From Bacteroidota bacterium (GTDB taxonomy: Bacteria; Bacteroidota; Bacteroidia; Chitinophagales; Chitinophagaceae), in assembly GCA_005800655.1 (NCBI GenBank), contig SYEV01000045.1, positions 1 through 37,175 on the forward strand: DNA of 37,175 bases, written 5' to 3'. The notes under the pieces were generated by a model. The model had not been told where the DNA came from, ran no database searches, and saw only the letters and a list, made by a program, of their open reading frames with translations. Within the stretch, counting starts at the first letter, position 1, and every line of letters begins with the position of its first letter. The position numbers and the translations under genes were made by a program. Shown in pieces: positions 1 through 8,504 of this stretch.

Positions 1-840
1 CGAATTATAAAAAATAAAATTCTTCAAAAAGAGTTTTATCAAAAAAATGAAATCCCCACATCTGAATTTCATATTACGCAACACCAATCAGATCTATTGC
101 AACATATTGCTTTTTTACCTGCAGTTCACAAATTAGGGGAAGGTGGTTATGATGGCAAAGGGGTACAAGTAATTAATAGTGAAAAAGAAATTGAATTAGG
201 TTTTAATTCGCCTGCGGTACTTGAAAAGAAAGTGGCCATAGCAAAAGAAATTGCTTTGATTGTAGGAATGAATGCGGAAGGAAAAACAATCATCTACCCT
301 CCTGCTGAAATGATTTTTGATCCAGTATATAATTTACTTGACTATCAATTAAGCCCCGCGAAGTTAGAAGAAAAGCAACTATGGAAAGCCCAAGCTATTG
401 CCCGAAAAGTAATGAGCGGACTAAATAGTCCTGGCCTTTATGCCATTGAATTATTTATTGATAAATCGGGAGATGTCCTTGTGAACGAGACTGCGCCTCG
501 CGTGCATAATAGCGGACATCATACGATTGAAGCAAACTATAGTAGCCAATATGATATGCTATGGCGCATTTTGTTAAATTATCCACTGGGTAATCCTGAT
601 GAAATTTTACCATCTGCGATTGTAAACATTATTGGCGCGGAAGGTTTTACGGGCGATGTGGTTTATAAAGGCTTAGATGAGGTACTTAAAATGGATAATG
701 TTTTTGTACACTTATATGGTAAAAAACAAACCAAGCCTGGTCGCAAAATGGGACATGTAACCATTATCAGTAGCGACTATCAGGATTTAACACATAAAGC
801 GAATAAAATAAAGCATACACTGAAAGCCGTTACTTTATAG
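1..840 (+). CDS. purK: N5-carboxyaminoimidazole ribonucleotide synthase, C-terminal part
   Basis: This is the C-terminal 279 residues of PurK, the ATP-grasp enzyme that carboxylates aminoimidazole ribonucleotide with bicarbonate and ATP in cytosolic purine synthesis. The reading frame is open from base 1, so the start lies outside the window; the TTG at 97 is internal. The ATP-grasp loop GEGGYDGKG (bases 136-162) and the family signature NETAPRVHNSGHHTIEAN (bases 484-537) are diagnostic and separate it from PurT and biotin carboxylases. The family is normally about 370-390 residues, so roughly 100 N-terminal residues are missing only because of the window edge. The stop overlaps the stop of the convergent DUF3078 gene by a few bases. 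Identification is firm. Confidence 0.95.
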   Translation, partial: RIIKNKILQKEFYQKNEIPTSEFHITQHQSDLLQHIAFLPAVHKLGEGGYDGKGVQVINSEKEIELGFNSPAVLEKKVAIAKEIALIVGMNAEGKTIIYPPAEMIFDPVYNLLDYQLSPAKLEEKQLWKAQAIARKVMSGLNSPGLYAIELFIDKSGDVLVNETAPRVHNSGHHTIEANYSSQYDMLWRILLNYPLGNPDEILPSAIVNIIGAEGFTGDVVYKGLDEVLKMDNVFVHLYGKKQTKPGRKMGHVTIISSDYQDLTHKANKIKHTLKAVTL

Positions 841-1800
841 TTTTGTTTTAATCAACGTCTTTTTTACTTGTAAAGTTTTTTGGTACCCAATGCCAATGAT
901 GCTTTTAAGCTGTAAACCCGGAGATGATTTTGTAGGACCAAATATTTTAATCTTATCATCATAGATCAAGTCCAAATTATAGGTAGCTGAAAAATATTTA
1001 TTTATTTTAAAGCTAAAATAATTGGTCATGTATAAATTTAAATTTTCCGGTTTTTCGTTATAATTTGAAAATAGATCCGCCCTACCGCGATACATCACAT
1101 TGGTAGCAATGTTATCAGCATAATTAATTGTAATAAAGGTACCCGTCTCTTTTGAAATTTTTGATCCTGGTTGCACCCCATATTTACCCATGTTGGATAG
1201 GGTATTATTTAAAACTAAGGTGGTTCTTGAAGTTAATGGAGAAAAGAATATAGAAAAACGGTTGGAAGGTTTAAAATCCAAACCTGCTGATAAAATAATA
1301 TAGGCTGGTGATAAAAAAGAGGAAGTTAATGTTTTGTTCGTCCCGCTAAAACTATACCCATGAAATAATTGAGATCTAAAATTAAATAGTCCAGAAACAA
1401 ACCACATACCAGAAGTATCAATTTGGTAACCGTACTTACTTAATAAATCAAATCGATCGTCATTTTTTCGCCCACCCAAACTGGTAGATTGAATAAAACC
1501 AAGATTGACGTCTAAATTATTGTCCCAATTTTGATGCGGCTTCTTAAACAAAAGAAAATAATTAAAATAGGATCCTATCGCCATATTAAAATTATCACCG
1601 CCCGCAGCCCAATTACTCAATGAACTTTGTGATAAATTAAAGTTATATAACCCCCCTTGTTTCCAATTCCAGCGAGAAGTGTCATTATCTTTTCGAACAC
1701 TTCGGGCTGTTTCAGAACGTAATTTTGTGACCGTAATATTTTGGGCAAAAGTTACAGTTGCTATGAGAATGAACAAAATAAATAGAAGCCCTTTACGCAT
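835..1800 (-). CDS. DUF3078 family outer-membrane protein
   Basis: A 321-residue exported protein of the DUF3078 family, which is found mainly in Bacteroidota; its function is unknown. A signal peptide (basic MRKG, hydrophobic stretch, cleavage near ATVTFA-Q) is followed by aromatic-rich, alternating segments expected of a beta-barrel, including the family-like WNWKQGGLYNFNLSQSSLSNW at about residues 40-60. The frame is open upstream to 1962, but the start at 1800 is preferred because it gives a clean signal peptide and because an exact -7 promoter element lies at 1815-1822, inside the longer version. It converges on purK with a 6-bp overlap. Family assignment is from recognised sequence pattern; the barrel prediction is inference. 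Confidence 0.8.
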   Translation of the reverse strand: MRKGLLFILFILIATVTFAQNITVTKLRSETARSVRKDNDTSRWNWKQGGLYNFNLSQSSLSNWAAGGDNFNMAIGSYFNYFLLFKKPHQNWDNNLDVNLGFIQSTSLGGRKNDDRFDLLSKYGYQIDTSGMWFVSGLFNFRSQLFHGYSFSGTNKTLTSSFLSPAYIILSAGLDFKPSNRFSIFFSPLTSRTTLVLNNTLSNMGKYGVQPGSKISKETGTFITINYADNIATNVMYRGRADLFSNYNEKPENLNLYMTNYFSFKINKYFSATYNLDLIYDDKIKIFGPTKSSPGLQLKSIIGIGYQKTLQVKKTLIKTKL

Positions 1801-1814
1801 TTGCCGGTTTTTAT

Positions 1815-1822
1815 CAAATATA
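1815..1822 (-). promoter_or_regulatory. Bacteroidota -7 promoter element of the DUF3078 gene
   Basis: The minus strand reads TATATTTG, an exact match to the Bacteroidota -7 consensus TAnnTTTG, 14 bases upstream of the chosen ATG. No convincing -33 TTTG was found at the usual spacing. It supports the start at 1800. Confidence 0.5.
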
Positions 1823-1955
1823 CCAATACAATAGTAAATGATTGATTTATAAGCCCCTGTAATTTTAATTTGTATAAATTCGGAAATAATAATATATTCA
1901 AATACCCTCATTAATTGTTTAATTATCAAATAATTAGCGAATAGTATATGACAAG

Positions 1956-1987
1956 TTGGCATATACTATAAATTTTTACTAAATTTG
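1956..1987 (+). promoter_or_regulatory. Promoter of the miaB gene cluster
   Basis: TAAATTTG at 1980-1987 matches the Bacteroidota -7 consensus exactly, and TTGG at 1956-1959 sits 20 bases before it, where the -33 element belongs. The miaB ATG follows 17 bases after the -7 element, implying a leader of only about ten bases. Confidence 0.6.
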
Positions 1988-2004
1988 TCCTTCAAAATAG
2001 TGGA

Positions 2005-3429
2005 ATGGAATTATTGCAGTCTTTGAACAAGGAACATGATGAATTAAGGCAAGGTGAGGTTTTTTCTGATGCAACGCAACAGGATCAATTCACAAAGCAT
2101 TTCTATATCGAGAGTTATGGTTGCGCAATGAACTTTGCAGATAGTGAAGTGGTGGCATCTATATTAGCAAAAAATGGTTTCGGGAGTACAAGAAATATTG
2201 AAGTTGCCGATTTGATATTATTAAACACTTGTTCCATCCGCGAAAAAGCGGAACAAACTGTGCGCAAACGTTTAACGGAGTTTAGAAAATTAAAAACACA
2301 AAATCCAGGACTATTGGTGGGTGTTTTAGGCTGCATGGCAGAAAGATTAAAATCAAAATTATTAGAGGAAGAGAAATTGGTGGATATAGTGGTCGGACCA
2401 GACGCTTACCGATCACTTCCCGATTTAATTAATGATGCAGGCACTGGTCAAAAGGCAGTCAATGTTTTATTAAGCCGAGACGAAACCTATGCCGATATCT
2501 CTCCTGTTCGTATAGATAGCAATGGCATTAGTGGATTTGTATCCATCATGCGTGGCTGTAATAATATGTGTAGTTTTTGTGTGGTACCATTTACAAGAGG
2601 TCGTGAAAGGAGCAGAGACGCATTTTCAATTGTAGCAGAATGTCGGGACTTATTTGACAAAGGATATAAAGAGATTACCCTATTAGGGCAAAATGTGGAC
2701 AGCTATTATTGGAACAACCCTGAAAATAATTCAAGTACTACTTTTGCCATGCTGCTTGAAAGTGTTGCTTTAATTAGTCCAACTTTAAGGGTTCGGTTTA
2801 GCACATCCCATCCTAAAGATATTACGGATGAAGTGCTATTCACCATGGCAAAATATCCTAACATTTGCAAATACATACATTTGCCTGTACAAAGTGGAAG
2901 TACACGCGTATTACAATTAATGAACAGAACCTATACGCGTGAGTGGTATCTATCCAAAGTTGCACGCATCAAAGAAATAATGCCAGAGTGCACTGTTTCA
3001 TCTGATATCATTGCAGGTTTTTGTACCGAAACAGAACAGGATCATCAAGATACCATCAGTATAATGCAAGCTGCGCAATACGATTATAGTTACATGTATT
3101 TTTATTCAGAGCGACCAGGTACACTTGCAGCAAAAAGATACGAAGATGATATTCCAGAGGAGATTAAAAAAAGAAGATTACAAGAAATTGTAGATGTGCA
3201 ATGGACACTTTCCAACGAAAGTAATAAGAGAGATGTAGGCAAAAGCTTTGAAGTACTCATTGAAGGGGATAGTAAAAAAAGCGACGCCGAATGGATGGGC
3301 CGCACCAGTCAAAACAAAGTGGTGGTATTTCCTAAATTAAACCACCCAATAAAAAAAGGGGACTATGTTGAAATTTTTATAACAGGATTTACAAAAGGAA
3401 CTTTATTGGGAACATTAAAAACGAACTAG
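2005..3429 (+). CDS. miaB: tRNA-2-methylthio-N6-dimethylallyladenosine synthase MiaB
   Basis: MiaB is a radical-SAM methylthiotransferase that adds a methylthio group to C2 of isopentenyl-A37 in tRNAs reading UNN codons. All three domains are visible in 474 residues: the N-terminal MTTase domain ([12 protein letters not shown], with further cysteines in NTCSIRE and GCMAER, three ligands of the auxiliary cluster), the radical-SAM domain with CxxxCxxC at Cys185, Cys189 and Cys192, and a C-terminal TRAM domain from about residue 405. The length is normal for the family. A matching promoter lies directly upstream. The stop is followed after one base by the sigma-54 activator gene, so the two are almost certainly co-transcribed. 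Identification is firm. Confidence 0.96.
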   Translation: MELLQSLNKEHDELRQGEVFSDATQQDQFTKHFYIESYGCAMNFADSEVVASILAKNGFGSTRNIEVADLILLNTCSIREKAEQTVRKRLTEFRKLKTQNPGLLVGVLGCMAERLKSKLLEEEKLVDIVVGPDAYRSLPDLINDAGTGQKAVNVLLSRDETYADISPVRIDSNGISGFVSIMRGCNNMCSFCVVPFTRGRERSRDAFSIVAECRDLFDKGYKEITLLGQNVDSYYWNNPENNSSTTFAMLLESVALISPTLRVRFSTSHPKDITDEVLFTMAKYPNICKYIHLPVQSGSTRVLQLMNRTYTREWYLSKVARIKEIMPECTVSSDIIAGFCTETEQDHQDTISIMQAAQYDYSYMYFYSERPGTLAAKRYEDDIPEEIKKRRLQEIVDVQWTLSNESNKRDVGKSFEVLIEGDSKKSDAEWMGRTSQNKVVVFPKLNHPIKKGDYVEIFITGFTKGTLLGTLKTN

Positions 3430-3430
3430 T

Positions 3431-4690
3431 ATGGATTTGCAGACCTTAAAAAATAGATTTAGTATTATAGGAAACACCCCTACTTTAAACCATGCATTAA
3501 ACACTGCTGCGCAGGTAGCTGCTACTGATTTAACTGTATTAATTGTGGGGGAAAGTGGTGTTGGTAAGGAAGTATTCTCTCAAATCATTCATAGCTTATC
3601 CGCACGAAAACACAACCCATTTATTGCTGTGAACTGCGGCGCGATTCCTGAAGGCACGATAGATTCTGAATTATTTGGTCACGAAAAAGGTTCCTTCACA
3701 GGTGCGGTGGATAGTCGTAAAGGTTATTTTGAAACCGTAAGTGGTGGAACTATCTTTTTAGATGAAATTGGAGAATTACCGCTGGGTACGCAAGCAAGAT
3801 TATTACGCGTTTTAGAAACAGGTGAGTTTATTCGTGTGGGTTCTTCCAAAGTACAGAAATCAGATGTTCGGGTGATTGCTGCTACAAATAGAGAATTACT
3901 GGAATTTACACAGAAAGGTCGTTTCAGAGAGGATCTATATTATCGTTTAAACACAGTACCAATTCGTGTACCTTCATTAAGAGATAGAAAAGATGATATT
4001 CCATTGTTATTTAGAAAATTCGTAGTTGACTTTTCTGATAAATACAAAACCAAACCTATTTTTTTAGACGCAGAAGCCAGGGAATTGCTTGCACAATATT
4101 CATGGCCAGGCAACGTGCGTGAACTAAAAAATATAGCAGAACAAATTTCCGTGTTAAGCAAAAGTGAAACCATCAATGCAATAACGCTTGCCGAATTTTT
4201 ACCACAACCGCATGTAAATAAGATGCCTATGGTCACTGGTAATGCCCCAGTAGGTGAATTTGCGAATGAAAGAGAAATATTATACAAGTTGTTTTTTGAC
4301 ATGAAGAAAGATGTCAATGAACTCAAAAAAATGTTTGTTGAAATTTTACAAAACCCCTCCTTAGGTGGTCAAAATGTACATTTTAACAGAGAATCGATAT
4401 TGAATGAATTAAAAGACGACTTATCTCCTGTTCCAACCGCTGTCGGCCCAATCATTCATCATCCTTCTAATCAAATAGCCCATCCGAATCAGCAGCCCGT
4501 AATTATTGATAACGAACAACAAGGCATGTATGAAGTAGATGAGTCACTAAACATCATGGATAAAGAAAAAGAACTAATTTTAAAGGCCTTGAAAAAACAC
4601 AGAGGCAGACGTAAGGATGCTTCAACAGACTTAGGGATTAGCGAACGCACTTTATATCGAAAAATTAAAGAATACGACATTGAAGAATAA
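3431..4690 (+). CDS. Sigma-54-dependent transcriptional activator without sensor domain
   Basis: A 419-residue bacterial enhancer-binding protein. The AAA+ domain starts almost at the N-terminus: Walker A GESGVGKE at residues 40-47, the sigma-54-contact loop as GSFTGA at 87-92 (family consensus GAFTGA), Walker B FLDEIGE at 109-115, and the WPGNVREL motif near 228. A long low-complexity linker (about 265-375) precedes a Fis-type helix-turn-helix at the C-terminus (LGISERTLYRKIKEY). There is no receiver, GAF or PAS domain, so activity is probably set by expression level or by a partner protein. It follows miaB by one base and its last 11 bases overlap lptE. The Gly-Ser-Phe form of the contact loop is a known conservative variant. 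The target genes cannot be told from the window. Confidence 0.9.
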   Translation: MDLQTLKNRFSIIGNTPTLNHALNTAAQVAATDLTVLIVGESGVGKEVFSQIIHSLSARKHNPFIAVNCGAIPEGTIDSELFGHEKGSFTGAVDSRKGYFETVSGGTIFLDEIGELPLGTQARLLRVLETGEFIRVGSSKVQKSDVRVIAATNRELLEFTQKGRFREDLYYRLNTVPIRVPSLRDRKDDIPLLFRKFVVDFSDKYKTKPIFLDAEARELLAQYSWPGNVRELKNIAEQISVLSKSETINAITLAEFLPQPHVNKMPMVTGNAPVGEFANEREILYKLFFDMKKDVNELKKMFVEILQNPSLGGQNVHFNRESILNELKDDLSPVPTAVGPIIHHPSNQIAHPNQQPVIIDNEQQGMYEVDESLNIMDKEKELILKALKKHRGRRKDASTDLGISERTLYRKIKEYDIEE

Positions 4691-5195
4691 TTATCTTAAA
4701 TATACATTCGCTTTACTTGTATTCATAAGTATGGGCTTAAGCGGTTGTGGAATATACAGCTTTAAGGATGCCGTGATTCCTGACAATATTAAAACCATTA
4801 AAATTGGTTTTATTGAGAATAAGGCTAGGTATGTGAACCCACAATTAGCACCACAGCTTACAGACAAGTTGCTGCAAAAAATAATTAGTCAAACTAAATT
4901 AACGCGGACCAATAGTGATGATGCGCATTATCAAATATATGCGACTATCACTAATTATGATCCTTCACAAACGGTGGGTGTAAGTGCACAACAAGCCAGT
5001 ACCAACCGACTAACTGTTACCGTGCATGTGATTTTGAAAAAGACACTAGAAAATAAAGAACAAGAATTTGATGTTACACGTAATTTTGACTTCTCTGCTA
5101 ACTTAACCTTAAGTCAGGCCGAAGGACAATTAATGAGTGATATATTAAGAAATATAACGGATGATATTTTTAACCAAATTTTTTCAAACTGGTAA
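4680..5195 (+). CDS. lptE: LptE-like outer-membrane lipoprotein
   Basis: A 171-residue lipoprotein resembling the Bacteroidota LptE family, which partners LptD in placing lipopolysaccharide in the outer leaflet of the outer membrane. The N-terminus has a signal peptide ending in a lipobox LSGC with Cys23, followed by the typical GIYSFKDAVIPDNIKTIKI start and an alternating strand region. The start is TTG at 4680, overlapping the previous stop by 11 bases. An internal ATG at residue 18 would cut away most of the signal peptide and is rejected. The overlap suggests translational coupling to the sigma-54 activator. The role in LPS export is family knowledge and was not tested against LptD, which is not in the window. 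Confidence 0.75.
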   Translation: MKNNYLKYTFALLVFISMGLSGCGIYSFKDAVIPDNIKTIKIGFIENKARYVNPQLAPQLTDKLLQKIISQTKLTRTNSDDAHYQIYATITNYDPSQTVGVSAQQASTNRLTVTVHVILKKTLENKEQEFDVTRNFDFSANLTLSQAEGQLMSDILRNITDDIFNQIFSNW

Positions 5196-5198
5196 TTA

Positions 5199-5915
5199 AT
5201 GACACCCACCTTACTAAATAATATTTTATTGCAATGGACAGGCCACTCAAATTTAGAAGCCATTGAAACCAAAGAATTATTACAATGGGTGGAAAAACAC
5301 CCATATAGTCCTAGCTTACAATTTCTATTGGCAAAAAAATATGATTTGGCCAATTCGCCTTTACTTTTGACCCAATTGCAAAAAACGACCTCTTTTTTCC
5401 CGGCTGCAATACAAATTCATCAATGGCTTAAATTGGAGGATACCGATACCATTTCCGCCCCCATGGAGGAAAAGTTAAGTTCCATGATATCAGATCAATT
5501 AGCCCAATTTAAGGAACCTGTGACCTTGGACACTGCAGCATATGAAATGGAGCTAACACCCCTTCAAAAGGACTATTTTGCAGCGCAAGGCATCGAAATT
5601 GACCTTGCTACCCTGCCCCAGGATAAATTTACCCAACAATTACGCAGTTTTACTGCTTGGCTAAAAGTATTAAAAGAAAAAGAGGGGGTTCCAAATACAC
5701 CTGAATTAGCAGAAGCACAGGAAAAAGAGATCACTGCTATCGCTGAAAAAGCCAATATAATGGAGGAAGTGGTCACCGAAGCGATGGCTGAAGTATGGGA
5801 GAAACAAGGCAATTCTAGGAAGGCAATTGCCCTATATTCGAAATTAAGTTTTATTTTTCCTGAAAAATCCGTTTATTTTGCGTCCAGAATTGAACAACTA
5901 AAAAAAAGAAAATGA
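5199..5915 (+). CDS. Uncharacterised protein between lptE and secG
   Basis: A 238-residue protein I do not recognise by function. It has no signal peptide or membrane segment and is probably cytosolic. It is rich in Glu, Gln and Leu and largely helical. The C-terminal part (about residues 185-235) contains AIALYSKLSFIFPEKSVYFASRI, which looks like one tetratricopeptide-type helical hairpin. It starts three bases after lptE and its stop overlaps secG by four bases, so it belongs to the same transcript as two envelope or secretion genes. That placement hints at a helper in envelope biogenesis, which is inference only. Confidence 0.7.
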   Translation: MTPTLLNNILLQWTGHSNLEAIETKELLQWVEKHPYSPSLQFLLAKKYDLANSPLLLTQLQKTTSFFPAAIQIHQWLKLEDTDTISAPMEEKLSSMISDQLAQFKEPVTLDTAAYEMELTPLQKDYFAAQGIEIDLATLPQDKFTQQLRSFTAWLKVLKEKEGVPNTPELAEAQEKEITAIAEKANIMEEVVTEAMAEVWEKQGNSRKAIALYSKLSFIFPEKSVYFASRIEQLKKRK

Positions 5916-6271
5916 TTACTTTATTCCTGATTTTAATTATCGCAGCTTGTTTCGGCCTTGGATTTATGGTTTTGATTCAAAACCCTAAAGGAGGCGGATT
6001 GAACGCAAATGTGGGTGGCATATCAAATAATTTTATGGGTGTTAAGCAAACAACTGATGTTCTTGAAAAAGGAACTTGGATTTTTGCTGCATTAATTGCC
6101 ATTTTAGCGATAACGTCAACCGTGTTCTTAAAATCAGGCACGACTGACTCAGACAAAGGGTTATTACAAAAAGTAAATACATCAGCAACTGCACCTTTAA
6201 CTGCACCTGCACAAACACAAGCTGCTCCAGCAATGGCTACTCCGCCACCGCCAGCAAATACAAAGAAATAA
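5912..6271 (+). CDS. secG: Preprotein translocase subunit SecG
   Basis: A 119-residue inner-membrane protein of the SecYEG channel. Two hydrophobic segments (about residues 2-20 and 50-70) flank the conserved loop motif VLIQNPKGGGLNANVGG. The C-terminal 35 residues are a low-complexity Ala/Pro/Thr-rich tail, common in this phylum. The start overlaps the preceding stop by four bases (ATGA), and a hairpin terminator follows about 60 bases after the stop, so it is the last gene of the miaB cluster. Confidence 0.92.
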   Translation: MITLFLILIIAACFGLGFMVLIQNPKGGGLNANVGGISNNFMGVKQTTDVLEKGTWIFAALIAILAITSTVFLKSGTTDSDKGLLQKVNTSATAPLTAPAQTQAAPAMATPPPPANTKK

Positions 6272-6333
6272 CGACCATTTGGAGCAATCAAACGAAAGTT
6301 AGCATTGCCTTCATTTATACTAAATTTATCCTA

Positions 6334-6366
6334 AATCCTTCTCTTTCAAAGAGAGGGATTTTTTAT
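6334..6366 (+). terminator. Rho-independent terminator after secG
   Basis: A hairpin of about ten base pairs (AATCCTTCTC at 6334-6343 with GAGAGGGATT at 6351-6360, one G-U pair) is followed by a run of T. It closes the miaB to secG transcript. Confidence 0.75.
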
Positions 6367-6428
6367 TTATGGGCTACAAAACTTAACTTTACCCTACCCA
6401 TTTATAAAAATAATTAAGGGGAATCCCA

Positions 6429-7466
6429 ATGAAAAAATTGTTTCTGCTCGCTTTGCTTATTATCATCAGTTATGAAGCTTATATAATCTTTATAAAAGCT
6501 ACTTCATTCCCCGAAACACAGGTTAGTTTTCATTATGACAAAAGCACCATGTCGATAAATGACTTAGGTGATAGCTTAGTAGCTCATCATATTATTCCAG
6601 AAAAGATCAGCTTCACCCTACTTGCCCCGTTATTTGATATTCAAAATAAAACTAGATCCGGGTCCTTCCTAGTTAAGAAAAATGCAAACTTGTTTTCAAT
6701 TTTACGCATGCTTCGCAACAACCAACAACCCATTGTAAAATTTATATTAAATAAAGTAAGAACCAAGGGGGATTTAGCAAAATTAATCTCTACCACTTTT
6801 AGCACTGATAGTACTGAAGCTGTCGTATTTTTGAATAGCAATGACTCATTGGCGCCATTCAATATTGACACCGCACAATTATTCACTTTATTTATTCCAA
6901 ATACCTACGAGTTTTATTGGAACACCTCCATGTCCAAATTATTAAAAAAAATGAAAGAGGCACAAGGCAAATTTTGGAATGCGAATAACAGAAATAACAA
7001 AGCAGCAAACACTGGATTAACGCAACAACAAGTATACACCCTTGCTTCCATTGTGGAAGAAGAAACGAATAATGATTCTGATAAAATTTTAATTGCAAGC
7101 GTATACCAAAATAGACTTAAAAAAAGTATGCCATTGCAAGCATGCCCAACCATTAAGTATGCAATGCAAGATTTTACCATTACGCGTATTTATGAAAAAT
7201 ACTTAACCAACCCTTCTCCCTATAATACCTACCAAAATTTAGGTTTACCACCGGGTCCAATTTGCACGCCATCGCCGAATACGATTGACTTAGTATTGAA
7301 TGCCCCTAAAACGGATTACCTTTACTTTGTAGCGAAAGCCGACTTTAGTGGCTATCATCACTTTAGTAGCAATTATGAGGAACACAATCGTTATGCAAAT
7401 GAATACCAAAAAAAGCTAGACGAATACCAAGCAAAAAAGAAGTCAAAAGAGGCCGCATATAAATAA
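6429..7466 (+). CDS. mltG: Endolytic murein transglycosylase MltG
   Basis: MltG (YceG) cleaves nascent peptidoglycan strands at the outer face of the inner membrane and so sets glycan chain length. The 345 residues begin with one membrane anchor (about residues 4-22), then a LysM-like region and the YceG catalytic domain. The active-site motif ASIVEEETN is present, with Glu210 at the position of the catalytic glutamate. The downstream family motifs YNTYQNLGLPPGPICTPS and YLYFVAKADFSGYHHFS are intact. It has its own unit after the secG terminator. Identification is firm. Confidence 0.94.
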   Translation: MKKLFLLALLIIISYEAYIIFIKATSFPETQVSFHYDKSTMSINDLGDSLVAHHIIPEKISFTLLAPLFDIQNKTRSGSFLVKKNANLFSILRMLRNNQQPIVKFILNKVRTKGDLAKLISTTFSTDSTEAVVFLNSNDSLAPFNIDTAQLFTLFIPNTYEFYWNTSMSKLLKKMKEAQGKFWNANNRNNKAANTGLTQQQVYTLASIVEEETNNDSDKILIASVYQNRLKKSMPLQACPTIKYAMQDFTITRIYEKYLTNPSPYNTYQNLGLPPGPICTPSPNTIDLVLNAPKTDYLYFVAKADFSGYHHFSSNYEEHNRYANEYQKKLDEYQAKKKSKEAAYK

Positions 7467-7479
7467 GCGATTGAAATTA

Positions 7480-7487
7480 TAATTTTG
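7480..7487 (+). promoter_or_regulatory. -7 promoter element of the BrkB-family gene
   Basis: TAATTTTG matches the TAnnTTTG consensus exactly and lies 23 bases upstream of the TTG at 7511. The spacing agrees with the other promoters in the window and favours that TTG over the ATG at 7583. Confidence 0.45.
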
Positions 7488-7510
7488 ATCGATTAAAAAA
7501 TAAATAAAAT

Positions 7511-8440
7511 TTGAACAAACTATTCGACATATTGAACAAGCTCATTCAGCCTTTGGTACATTTTTTAAAGCAAAAAGCGAAGATGATTTATATCCCAGGA
7601 TTTGAAAGGGTTAACTTATACCAAGTAATTAAGTTTTTATACACGCAACTTAATACCATTGGATTATATGATCGCGCATCAGCTATTTCATTCAATTTAA
7701 TCATGGCGCTTCCTGCCTCTTTTTTATTTTTATTTTCAATCATTCCCTACTTTCCGAAAACATTAAAAATAAAAAAGCAAATACTTTCCATTTTTAAGGA
7801 TATTTCCCCCAACTCAAGTACCTATCGTTTCATACTAGACATTATTAATGATTTACTGAGCCAACATGTGGGTATATTCTCATTCGGTTTTTTATTATTA
7901 CTTTTTTATGCTTCTAATGCCATGACTGGAATTATTCGCAGCTTTGACAAATCATACATGGAACATAAACCATTTTTTTTGCACCAACGCTGGCGTGCCA
8001 TAAGACTTACGCTCATATTAATCTTATTGGTGTTTGCGAGTTTATTGGTATTGATTGGACAGGATCAGTTAACTACTTTATTAAGAGAGGTTTTTGATAT
8101 CAAGCGAAAAACCATCATACCTTATTGGAACTTCATAAGATGGGGAATCATCATATTATTGCTATTTTTTGGAAATGCATTTATTTATAAATATGCCCCC
8201 CATATCAAAGAAAGATGGTCCTTATGGTCGCCGGGCGCCATCCTTTCCACATTCTTAATGCTTGCTACTTCCTTAGGCTTTTCTTATTGGGTAAATAATT
8301 TTAGCAGCTATAGTAAAATTTATGGCTCTATTGGAACCGTATTAGTAGTCATGACTTTGGTATACTTAAATGCACTCATTCTTCTTATTGGATTTGAATT
8401 GAATGTGAGTATTGAAGTACTAAAAAAAGAGCAGCATTAA
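7511..8440 (+). CDS. YihY/BrkB family inner-membrane protein
   Basis: A 309-residue polytopic membrane protein of the YihY/BrkB (UPF0761) family. About six hydrophobic helices are visible, and the family motifs LYDRASAISFNLIMALPASFLF near the first helix, YASNAMTGIIRSFDKSY, and the C-terminal YGSIGTVLVVMTLVYLNALILLIGFELN are all present. The family was once thought to be RNase BN, which is wrong; a transport or envelope role is suspected but unproven. The start is taken as TTG because of the -7 element 23 bases upstream; ATG at 7583 would still leave all membrane helices, so about 24 N-terminal residues are uncertain. The 3' end forms one arm of a terminator hairpin. Confidence 0.85.
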   Translation: MNKLFDILNKLIQPLVHFLKQKAKMIYIPGFERVNLYQVIKFLYTQLNTIGLYDRASAISFNLIMALPASFLFLFSIIPYFPKTLKIKKQILSIFKDISPNSSTYRFILDIINDLLSQHVGIFSFGFLLLLFYASNAMTGIIRSFDKSYMEHKPFFLHQRWRAIRLTLILILLVFASLLVLIGQDQLTTLLREVFDIKRKTIIPYWNFIRWGIIILLLFFGNAFIYKYAPHIKERWSLWSPGAILSTFLMLATSLGFSYWVNNFSSYSKIYGSIGTVLVVMTLVYLNALILLIGFELNVSIEVLKKEQH

Positions 8441-8470
8441 TTAGACTTAAGCTAATCAATGCTGCTCTTT
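8422..8470. terminator. Bidirectional terminator between the BrkB and alpha-oxoamine synthase genes
   Basis: AAAGAGCAGCATT at 8426-8438 pairs with AATGCTGCTCTTT at 8458-8470, and the inner bases can extend the stem. On the minus strand it is followed by seven T, a good intrinsic terminator for the convergent gene. On the plus strand the tail is AT-rich. The left arm includes the last codons of the BrkB-family gene. Confidence 0.75.
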
Positions 8471-8504
8471 AAAATTTTATGCGCTTCTACTATTTTAGAA
8501 ACTG

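Noticed and set aside
1801..1962. Longer N-terminus for the DUF3078 gene
   Set aside because: It would bury the signal peptide and contain an exact -7 promoter element; the start at 1800 fits better.
3940..4326. 128-codon minus-strand frame inside the sigma-54 activator gene
   Set aside because: It is antisense to conserved AAA+ and linker coding sequence and lacks a recognisable product.
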